From assembly GCA_003484545.1 (NCBI GenBank), contig DNCF01000276.1:1-8169 (forward strand): 8,169 nt of DNA, in the 5' to 3' direction. The notes beneath the pieces were generated by a model, which did not search any database, was not told where the DNA came from, and was given only the letters and a program-made list of their open reading frames with translations. Position 1 is the first letter of the stretch, and every line of letters starts with the position of its first letter. Below, one piece after another: positions 1 to 5,582 of the stretch. Both the position numbers and the translations under genes were made by a program. This DNA is from Massilia sp. (GTDB taxonomy: Bacteria; Pseudomonadota; Gammaproteobacteria; Burkholderiales; Burkholderiaceae_D).

Positions 1-1
1 G

Positions 2-1255
2 AAGACCATCGCGGTGGCGCGTCCGGCGGATGCGCTGCCGGCGCGCGGCGGCGTGCGCACCACCTTCAGCCCGCGCCTGGCGGGCAGCATGGCCGCGGTG
101 CGCGACTACATGCGTGCCTATCCGTATTCCTGCTTCGAGCAGAACACCTCGCGCGCGGTCGCCCTGCGTGACGAGAAGATGTGGCAGGGCCTGGCGGCGA
201 CGCTGCCGGCCCACCTGGACGGCGACGGCCTGGTCAAGTATTTCGCCACGATGGAGGAGGGCAGCGACAGCCTGACCGCCTACGTGCTGTCGGTCACCCA
301 GGAGGCCGGCTACGCGATCGAGCCCGAGCTGCGCGCGCGCATGGAGGACGGCCTGGTCGCCTTTGTCGAAGGCCGCATGACAGGCCGCATGACAGGCCGA
401 GAGTTGCGCGGTTCGACGCTGCGCAGCGGCGAGCTCGCGGTGCGCAAGCTGGCGGCGCTCGAGGCGCTGTCGCGCACCCGGGAAGTGCGCGCGGCCTGGC
501 TGCAATCGATCCGCATCGAGCCCGAGCTGTGGCCGACCTCGGCCCTCATCGACTGGTACCTGGTGCTGCGCCGCACGCCGGGACTGGGCGAGCAGGCCGT
601 GCGGCTGGCCCAGGCCGAACGCATCCTGCGCGCGCGCCTGAACCTGCAAGGCACGACCATGGGTTTCTCGACCGAGCGCAGCGACGACTGGTGGTGGCTG
701 ATGGCCACGCCCGACGGCAATGCGAATCGCCTGCTGCTGGCGATGCTCGACAACCCGGCCTGGCAGGCCGACATGGGCCGCCTGGCGCGCGGCGCGCTGG
801 GCCGCCAGCAGCGCGGGCGCTGGGACACGACCCTGGCCAATGCCTGGGGTGTGCTGGCGATGGAAAAGTTCTCGGCCAAGTTCGAAGCCGCGCCGGTCAG
901 CGGCAAGAGCGTCGCGATCCTGTCCGGCGCGAGCTGGAGCGCGGATTGGCGTAATGCGGTACCGGCGAACTGCAGGCCGTGGCGCTGCAGGATGGCGCGG
1001 CAGCGGGCGACGAAATCGGTGCGCAGTTCGGCGACATCGACCCAGCCCCGCTCCTCCATGCGCGCGCGGCACAGGGGCGAACCGAGCCAGGCGCCGCTCG
1101 GGACCTCGTCGCCCCCCATGTGGATCGCGCGCAGCGGCACGCCGGCGCGGCCGTACAGCTCCTTCACCTCGGCCACCACGGTGTCGACGAAGCGGTCGAC
1201 GGAGGGCAGCGCGATGCAGATCACGTTGTCGCGCCACAGTTGCACCGATTCGTAG
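2..1255 (+). CDS. Alpha-2-macroglobulin family protein, thioester-domain fragment (5' end off-window, 3' end lost at a junction)
   Basis: Bacterial alpha-2-macroglobulins are large periplasmic, usually lipid-anchored, protease traps often linked to penicillin-binding protein 1C. The frame is open from base 2, so the gene begins before the window. The sequence YPYSCFEQ (Cys at bases 131-133, residue 44 of the fragment) matches the C-x-E-Q thioester motif at the start of the thioester domain; E. coli YfhM has CLEQ. The following roughly 270 residues fit the helical domain, ending near RGRWDTTLANAWGVLAMEKF (bases 818-877). Credible protein sequence stops after GASWSADWRNA (about base 957). From there to the stop at 1253-1255 the frame reads only the antisense of the GH20 gene and looks like nonsense. 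Some hundreds of C-terminal residues usual in the family are therefore missing. A 12-base tandem duplication lies at 371-394. Family assignment is firm; intactness is not. Confidence 0.8.
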   Translation, partial: KTIAVARPADALPARGGVRTTFSPRLAGSMAAVRDYMRAYPYSCFEQNTSRAVALRDEKMWQGLAATLPAHLDGDGLVKYFATMEEGSDSLTAYVLSVTQEAGYAIEPELRARMEDGLVAFVEGRMTGRMTGRELRGSTLRSGELAVRKLAALEALSRTREVRAAWLQSIRIEPELWPTSALIDWYLVLRRTPGLGEQAVRLAQAERILRARLNLQGTTMGFSTERSDDWWWLMATPDGNANRLLLAMLDNPAWQADMGRLARGALGRQQRGRWDTTLANAWGVLAMEKFSAKFEAAPVSGKSVAILSGASWSADWRNAVPANCRPWRCRMARQRATKSVRSSATSTQPRSSMRARHRGEPSQAPLGTSSPPMWIARSGTPARPYSSFTSATTVSTKRSTEGSAMQITLSRHSCTDS

Positions 1256-2586
1256 GTCGAGGTGTCGTCGGGATCGTCGAGGCGGCAGGCGAGCGCGCCC
1301 TCGAGGTCGCCCTGTGCCAGCAGGCGGTCGTGACGCACGCGCATCGCCAGCACCGCCGCGCGCGCATGGCCGGGCAGGTTGAACTCGGGGATCACCTCGA
1401 TGTGGCGCGCGTGCGCATGCCGCAAGATCGCAATGAAGTCCGCATGGCTGTAGTGGCCGGTGCCCGCCGAGGCGCCGATATCGGCGCCGGAGCCGAACGA
1501 CGGCGGCAGGCATGGACTGCCATCCAGGCTCACGCCGCGCCGCGCGCCGACCTCGATCAGCTCGGGCAGCGCCGTGACCGGCAGGCGCCAGCCTTCGTCG
1601 TCGGTCAGGTGGAAGTGGAAGCGGTTCAGCTTGTAGCTCGCCATGCAGTCGAGCAGGCGCAGCACCGTCTCCACGTCGGCGAAGTGGCGCGCGACGTCGA
1701 GCATCATGCCGCGGTGGGCGAAGCGCGGCGCGTCGAGCACGCGCCCGAGCGGCAGGCGGCCGTCGATATCCACCAGCTGGCGCAGGGTCTGGATCGCGTT
1801 GAAGACGCCGTGGGCCGCGGCGCCGCGCAGGCGCACGCCATCGCTGGCGATGTCGAGCAGGTAGGCTTCGCCCGCAGCCTCTTGCGGCACGCCATCAAGC
1901 GCCACCGGCCCGGTCTCGAGCATCACCGGCACGGCGCCGGCGCAGGCCGGCGGCAGCGTGTCCAGCAGCGCGCGCAGGAAGGCCGCCTCCCTGGCCAGTC
2001 CCGGTTCGTGCGCGACGGCGCTGTCGCATCCGAGCCGGCACAGGTCCGTGCCGAAGCGCGCCGACAGCGGCCGCGGCGTGATGCGGCCGACCAGCGCCTG
2101 CGGCAGCAGGTGGACGGCGGCGTTGTCGGCATGGCGCTGCGCCGCGTCGTCCGGCGGCACCCGGTCCTCGCCATGGCGCATGCGTTGTTCGAAGCGCGCG
2201 AACAGCAGGATGCGCGGATCGCCCAGGTCGATCACGCCGCCCTCTTGCGTCAGCAGGTAGAAGCCGAGCGGCGCGTCGGTCAGGCTGATGACCCAGAACT
2301 GCGCGCGGTAGCCGATCTCGAACACCTCGCCTGGCGCCCATGGCGCGTCGCCCTGCGCCGTCAGGCGGAACAGGTCGCCGTTCACGTGCTCGATCGCGAA
2401 GCCCGCACTCACGCTCCCCGGGATCACCTTGCGGCAGGCGTTGAAATACAGCTGCCAGCCCGGCGCGATCGCGTGCGCCGAGATGTTGGCCAGCGCCAGG
2501 CGCGCCGCGAAGACGCCATCGCCGGCGAGATTGCTCAGGCATTCCCAGTCGATCGCGACCGGTGCGCCCGCTTGTGTTGTCGGCAT
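310..2586 (-). CDS. GH20 beta-N-acetylhexosaminidase, C-terminally truncated (real sequence covers about 961-2586)
   Basis: The enzyme would remove terminal beta-linked GlcNAc/GalNAc from glycans such as chitin oligosaccharides by substrate-assisted catalysis. The start at 2586 (MPTTQAGAPV) follows a good GAGGAA ribosome site. Residues about 12-125 resemble the N-terminal carbohydrate-binding domain of chitobiases (CHB_HEX). Residues about 165-275 resemble the GH20b domain. The catalytic barrel starts near FAHRGMMLDVARHF (289-302), with NRFHFHLTDDEGWRLP (321-336), EVIPEFNLPGHARAAV (397-412) and the catalytic pair D493-E494 in HMGGDEVPSG. Recognisable sequence ends at G542. The remaining about 216 codons, to a TAG at 310-312, are antisense to the alpha-2-macroglobulin gene. 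Family members run to roughly 750-900 residues, so the end of the barrel and any C-terminal domain are gone and the enzyme as read should not fold. No signal peptide is visible. It lies 80 bases downstream of the receptor gene. Confidence 0.85.
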   Translation of the reverse strand: MPTTQAGAPVAIDWECLSNLAGDGVFAARLALANISAHAIAPGWQLYFNACRKVIPGSVSAGFAIEHVNGDLFRLTAQGDAPWAPGEVFEIGYRAQFWVISLTDAPLGFYLLTQEGGVIDLGDPRILLFARFEQRMRHGEDRVPPDDAAQRHADNAAVHLLPQALVGRITPRPLSARFGTDLCRLGCDSAVAHEPGLAREAAFLRALLDTLPPACAGAVPVMLETGPVALDGVPQEAAGEAYLLDIASDGVRLRGAAAHGVFNAIQTLRQLVDIDGRLPLGRVLDAPRFAHRGMMLDVARHFADVETVLRLLDCMASYKLNRFHFHLTDDEGWRLPVTALPELIEVGARRGVSLDGSPCLPPSFGSGADIGASAGTGHYSHADFIAILRHAHARHIEVIPEFNLPGHARAAVLAMRVRHDRLLAQGDLEGALACRLDDPDDTSTYESVQLWRDNVICIALPSVDRFVDTVVAEVKELYGRAGVPLRAIHMGGDEVPSGAWLGSPLCRARMEERGWVDVAELRTDFVARCRAILQRHGLQFAGTALRQSALQLAPDRIATLLPLTGAASNLAENFSIASTPQALARVVSQRPRCWRPSAPRARRPMSACQAGLSSIASSRRFALPSGVAISHHQSSLRSVEKPMVVPCRFRRARRMRSAWASRTACSPSPGVRRSTRYQSMRAEVGHSSGSMRIDCSQAARTSRVRDSASSAASLRTASSPLRSVEPRNSRPVMRPVMRPSTKATRPSSMRARSSGSIA
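371..394 (+). repeat. 12-base tandem duplication inside the alpha-2-macroglobulin gene
   Basis: The unit ggccgcatgaca occurs twice back to back (371-382 and 383-394), followed by a partial third copy, ggccga. It encodes GRMTGRMTGR in the thioester domain. Being in frame, it adds four residues without breaking the gene. It looks like a slippage-type duplication; whether relatives have it cannot be seen here. Confidence 0.85.
945..964. other. Junction of two convergent, C-terminally truncated genes (rearrangement breakpoint or assembly chimera)
   Basis: On the plus strand, alpha-2-macroglobulin-like protein sequence ends at about ASWSADWRNA (base 957). On the minus strand, GH20-like sequence ends at HGLQFAG (base 961), where family members normally continue with a Trp-containing G-W-E-type segment and the rest of the barrel. 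There is essentially no spacer between the two ends. The 8-base palindrome cggtaccg sits exactly at the joint (957-964). No insertion sequence, target-site duplication or tRNA is visible. The joint is inferred from where recognisable protein sequence stops, so it is accurate to perhaps 10 bases. Confidence 0.75.
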
Positions 2587-2590
2587 CGTG

Positions 2591-2596
2591 TTCCTC
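2591..2596 (-). promoter_or_regulatory. Ribosome binding site of the GH20 gene
   Basis: Read on the minus strand, GAGGAA stands four bases before the ATG at 2586. It fixes the start, because the frame stays open upstream through the terminator and across the receptor gene. It begins about ten bases after the T-run of the preceding terminator. Confidence 0.7.
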
Positions 2597-2605
2597 AATC
2601 GCCAG

Positions 2606-2638
2606 AAAAAAAGGGCAAGGCCGCCGCCGGCCTTGCCC
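2606..2638 (-). terminator. Intrinsic terminator after the TonB-dependent receptor gene
   Basis: Read on the minus strand, a perfect 10-base-pair stem (gggcaaggcc, arm at 2629-2638; ggccttgccc, arm at 2613-2622) closes a six-base loop and is followed at once by seven T residues (2606-2612). It starts 29 bases after the receptor stop codon and ends 20 bases before the GH20 start. It is therefore inside the presumed receptor-GH20 operon and should reduce transcription into GH20. Confidence 0.9.
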
Positions 2639-2666
2639 GAACGCCACAGAAGAGCGGGGTGAACGT

Positions 2667-5348
2667 TTACAGCTTGCCGCGCAGGCCGAGGTAGAAGGTG
2701 CGGCCGTTCGCATAGAAGGCGCGCGGGCGGTCCTTGTTTTCGGCGTACATCTTGATGATCTCGTTGGTGAGATTGAGCGCATCGAAGGTCAGCGTGAAGC
2801 GCTCGCTCAGCTTGACGTTGACCGAGGCCGCCAGCGACGGCATGTCGTCCACGTGCTGGCTGGCGCCGCGGTCCACGCCCGCCTTGTAGGCCGAGCGGAA
2901 GCTGTAGGCCAGGCGCGCGCTGAAACGCTCGTTCTCGAAGTAGCCGGTCAGGTTGTAGGTGCGCTTCGAGGAGTTCAGCAGTTCGCTGCCGTCGTCGAGT
3001 TCGCCATCGGCCCAGGTGTAGTTGGCCAGGAAGCCGAAGTTGTTCCACAGCGGCTGCTGCCAGCTCAGTTCCACGCCCTTGTTGGTGCCGCTGCTGTTGA
3101 AGGGCGAGGTGATCTGGTACTCGGCCGGGGCGCTGCGCTTGTTGTTGTAGTAGGTGCCGAAGCTGGTGCCCTGGGCCACGATCGAGCGCAGGTCCATGTA
3201 GAACAGGCCGGCCGAGAGCAGCGCCTTGGGCGCGTAGTACCACTCGGCCGAGAGGTCGACGTTGGTCGAGCGCACCGGGTCGAGATTCACGTTGCCGCCG
3301 CTGCCGCTCAGGGCGTCGTCGTTCAGCGACACCGAGCCGCCCAGGGCCGAGTAGTCCGGCCGCGCCATGGTTTTCGCGACCGCCGCGCGCACCACCAGGT
3401 CGGGGCGGACGTCGAATTTCACGTTGGCGCTCGGCAGGTAGTCGCGGTAGGTGCGCTTGAACACGGTCGGCGTGTAGGCGCCGAAGGCGGAACCGGTAAT
3501 CGGGTTCGGGCCGCCCGGCAGGTTCACCACCGTGGTCTGGCGCGTCTGCACCGCGCGCAGGCCGATGTTGCCGCTCCAGTTGTCGCCGCCGCCCTCCAGC
3601 ATCGCGTACAGCGCGGCGGTCTTCTCGCTCACCCGGAATTCGTCCATCCAGTTGTGGCGCAGCGTGTAGTCGAGCAGGCGGTTGCCCGGCACCGCGCCCC
3701 ATTCGCCGAGCGCCCAGCCGGGGTACTTGAAGTAATTCGACGACAGGTTGCCGCCCAGGTCGCTGGCGAAGTCGGACGGGTACTTCTCGCCGTTCCAGGC
3801 CGGGCCGGGATTGGTGAAGCCGACCGGGCCGGGGCGGGTTTCCAGCGGGTGCTCGGCGGTGCGGTCGTGGTCGGTGAGGCGGGTGCCGAAGCGCACGGCG
3901 CTGATCACCGAATCGCGCACGCGCCAGTCGGCGTCGAGCTGGGCATAGTTTTCCTGGTCGACCGACTGCGCTTCGCCGCCGCCAGCCCAGGCGGTGGTGC
4001 CCGGCACGACGGTGTTCCCGCCCGGGTAAGTCACGGTGGCCGGCGACATGCCGTTCAGGGCGTAGGTCATGCCGCCATCGACGTTGTTCTGGTAGAAGAC
4101 GTCGTTGCGGTCGTAGCCCACGCCGTGGGTGCGGCCGACCCGGCCCGACAGGTTCAGGTCGTCGTTGACCCTGAACTTGCCGTTCAGGTCGAGGTACCAG
4201 GATTCGCCGCCCGCATCCGGCCGCCAGATGTTGTCGACCTCGCCGGCATTCTGGGTGAATCCGGCCGCCACCAGGGTATTGTTGCGCACCACCGGATTCT
4301 GCGGAATCCAGCCGCGGTCGTTGATGGAATACATGGGCGCGGCCAGCCAGTTGGTGTTCTGGTGGCCGGCCTTCAGTTCCGAGTAGAAGCCGTTCAGGTC
4401 CAGCGTCACGCCGCGCGCCGGACGCAGCTCGAGGTCGAAGGCGCCGCCGCTGCGCTCCTTGGTCTGCTCGAACAGCGAGGCGCCGATAAAGGTCGGCATC
4501 AGCACGCCGGCCAGCGACGGGTTGGCGATGGCCGCCGCGCTGTTCGCGTTGATCGGGGTGTAGCCGAGGATCTCCTGGCCGTCGCGCCGCACCGCCGCCT
4601 TTTCCGAGAAGCCCTGCAGCAGGAAGCCGGCGGTATTCGCCTGGTTTTTCATGGCCACCAGGGCCGAAACGTGGGGCTTGGTTTTACTGGACAGGTCGTT
4701 GTAGTTGGCTTGCACCGAGGCCTCGAAGGTCAGCGGCTGGCGGAAGTCGAGCGGACGGCGGGTGATGACGTTGATGGCGCCCGACACGCCGCCTTCGACC
4801 AGGTCGGCGGTGGCGCTCTTTTGCACCACGATCGATCCCACCAGTTCCGAAGGCAGCAGCGAGAAGCTGCTCGAGCGGCCGACGTTGCCGCCGATCTGGT
4901 TCAGCAGGAACCAGTCGCCGGTGCTGATCGCGTGGCCGTTAAAGAGTGTTTGCTGGAGGCTGGGGCTGGTGCCGCGCAGGCTGACGCGGTCGTTCTCGCC
5001 GAAGCCGCCTTCGCCGCCGGCCGACGATTGCGTGTTCACGCCGGGCAGGCGCTGGATGGCGTCGGCCACGTTCTTGTCGGGCATCTTGCCGATGTCCTCG
5101 GCGGTGACGACATCGACCACCGAATCCGCATTGCGCTTCTGGCGCAGCGACTGCTCGAGCGCGGCGCGCACGCCGGTGACGACCACCGTCTGCATGCCCG
5201 GGTCGGGTTCTGCCTGCCCTGCCTGCCCTGCCTGCGTTCCTTGCGCCTGCTGGGCGCGCGCCTCCAGGGCCGCGCCCATCGCCAGGATCATGACTGCGGC
5301 CGCGATCGCGGTGTGCCTGGTGTGATGCCGTGCCATCAACTCGTTCAT
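2667..5348 (-). CDS. TonB-dependent outer-membrane receptor, Caulobacter/Xanthomonas carbohydrate-uptake type
   Basis: The product is an 893-residue outer-membrane beta-barrel for energised uptake of a bulky ligand, powered by TonB-ExbBD. Residues 1-32 form a Sec signal peptide with the A-R-A cleavage site before QQ. A short Gln/Gly/Ala-rich stretch (33-47) follows, then a TonB-box-like TVVVTG (54-59). The plug covers about 63-200 and includes SVVDVVTAEDIGKMPDKNVA, RLPGV, RVSLRG, and GAINVITRRP at its end. The rest is barrel, closing with GRTFYLGLRGKL; the last residue is Leu, not the usual aromatic. The plug resembles the large TonB-Xanth-Caul group, members of which import maltodextrins, N-acetylglucosamine oligomers and other glycans. 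The adjoining GH20 gene favours a GlcNAc-containing substrate, but this is inference. The start at 5348 was chosen over upstream codons because of its GGAGAG site and the signal peptide. A terminator follows. Confidence 0.92.
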   Translation of the reverse strand: MNELMARHHTRHTAIAAAVMILAMGAALEARAQQAQGTQAGQAGQAEPDPGMQTVVVTGVRAALEQSLRQKRNADSVVDVVTAEDIGKMPDKNVADAIQRLPGVNTQSSAGGEGGFGENDRVSLRGTSPSLQQTLFNGHAISTGDWFLLNQIGGNVGRSSSFSLLPSELVGSIVVQKSATADLVEGGVSGAINVITRRPLDFRQPLTFEASVQANYNDLSSKTKPHVSALVAMKNQANTAGFLLQGFSEKAAVRRDGQEILGYTPINANSAAAIANPSLAGVLMPTFIGASLFEQTKERSGGAFDLELRPARGVTLDLNGFYSELKAGHQNTNWLAAPMYSINDRGWIPQNPVVRNNTLVAAGFTQNAGEVDNIWRPDAGGESWYLDLNGKFRVNDDLNLSGRVGRTHGVGYDRNDVFYQNNVDGGMTYALNGMSPATVTYPGGNTVVPGTTAWAGGGEAQSVDQENYAQLDADWRVRDSVISAVRFGTRLTDHDRTAEHPLETRPGPVGFTNPGPAWNGEKYPSDFASDLGGNLSSNYFKYPGWALGEWGAVPGNRLLDYTLRHNWMDEFRVSEKTAALYAMLEGGGDNWSGNIGLRAVQTRQTTVVNLPGGPNPITGSAFGAYTPTVFKRTYRDYLPSANVKFDVRPDLVVRAAVAKTMARPDYSALGGSVSLNDDALSGSGGNVNLDPVRSTNVDLSAEWYYAPKALLSAGLFYMDLRSIVAQGTSFGTYYNNKRSAPAEYQITSPFNSSGTNKGVELSWQQPLWNNFGFLANYTWADGELDDGSELLNSSKRTYNLTGYFENERFSARLAYSFRSAYKAGVDRGASQHVDDMPSLAASVNVKLSERFTLTFDALNLTNEIIKMYAENKDRPRAFYANGRTFYLGLRGKL
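5211..5235 (-). repeat. 9-base tandem repeat just after the receptor's signal peptide
   Basis: On the plus strand, tgcctgccc occurs twice (5211-5219 and 5220-5228) and then as a partial third copy, tgcctgc. The repeats stay in frame and encode the repetitive Q-A-G-Q-A-G-Q-A stretch (residues about 39-46) between the mature N-terminus and the TonB box. Copy number could vary without disturbing the frame. Confidence 0.8.
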
Positions 5349-5351
5349 GTT

Positions 5352-5357
5352 CTCTCC
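5352..5357 (-). promoter_or_regulatory. Ribosome binding site of the TonB-dependent receptor
   Basis: GGAGAG on the minus strand lies three bases before the ATG at 5348. It supports MNELMARHH as the N-terminus rather than an in-frame start 31 codons further upstream. Confidence 0.65.
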
Positions 5358-5445
5358 AAAACATTCATGGTTTCGATCTCCGATCCAAGCCGTGCTCGCT
5401 CGGTGGGCGCTGGACGCCTCTGCGGTTCGTATGGACGGCATTGTG

Positions 5446-5473
5446 TCGTTAGTTGAATGGCCGTGTTTGTCAA
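5446..5473 (-). promoter_or_regulatory. Possible promoter of the receptor gene
   Basis: On the minus strand a consensus -35 element TTGACA (5468-5473) is followed after 16 bases by TAACGA (5446-5451), a poor -10 element. It lies about 100 bases before the start codon. TTTGACAAA at 5466-5474 is a short palindrome overlapping the -35 box. A strong -35 with a weak -10 would fit a regulated promoter, but no operator I can name is present. Nothing else stands out in 5358-5534. Confidence 0.35.
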
Positions 5474-5534
5474 ATCTTGCTCAAGGTGAGGCGGTGTCAC
5501 GTTTTGGACATGCGGGTGTGGTAGGCGCGACGGC

Positions 5535-5562
5535 AAAAAAAAGCGCCACCCGCAGGTGGCGC
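5535..5562 (-). terminator. Intrinsic terminator after the PQQ-propeller lipoprotein gene
   Basis: On the minus strand an 8-base-pair perfect stem (gcgccacc, 5555-5562, with ggtggcgc, 5543-5550) closes a four-base loop and is followed by eight T residues (5535-5542). It begins 20 bases after the lipoprotein stop codon and separates that gene from the receptor. The plus strand has no T-run after the hairpin, so it acts in one direction only. Confidence 0.9.
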
Positions 5563-5582
5563 CCTTGAGTGCGCGATGACGA

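Noticed and set aside
957..964. Definite KpnI cloning scar
   Set aside because: GGTACC occurs five times in the window, near what such a GC-rich sequence would give by chance, so its presence at the joint alone does not prove cloning.
979..2694. A 571-codon plus-strand open frame antisense to the GH20 gene
   Set aside because: It has no recognisable motifs and unusual His/Arg/Gln-rich composition, while the opposite strand shows GH20 catalytic motifs.
310..3702. A 1130-codon minus-strand frame suggesting a giant fusion protein
   Set aside because: The part above 2586 is a shifted reading of the receptor gene and terminator, and the part below 961 is antisense to the alpha-2-macroglobulin gene. 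Only 961-2586 is real.
4939..5364. A 141-codon minus-strand frame at the start of the receptor
   Set aside because: It is the receptor DNA read in a wrong frame; the overlapping frame has the signal peptide, TonB box and plug.
2562..5456. A 964-codon plus-strand open frame across the whole receptor gene
   Set aside because: It is antisense to a well-supported TonB-dependent receptor. Its product is rich in His, Arg, Val and Ala with no domain, typical of shadow frames in GC-rich DNA.
5349..5534. Possible riboswitch or leader peptide before the receptor
   Set aside because: No small frame with a ribosome site and no convincing multi-stem structure could be found; only a weak promoter-like pair is visible.
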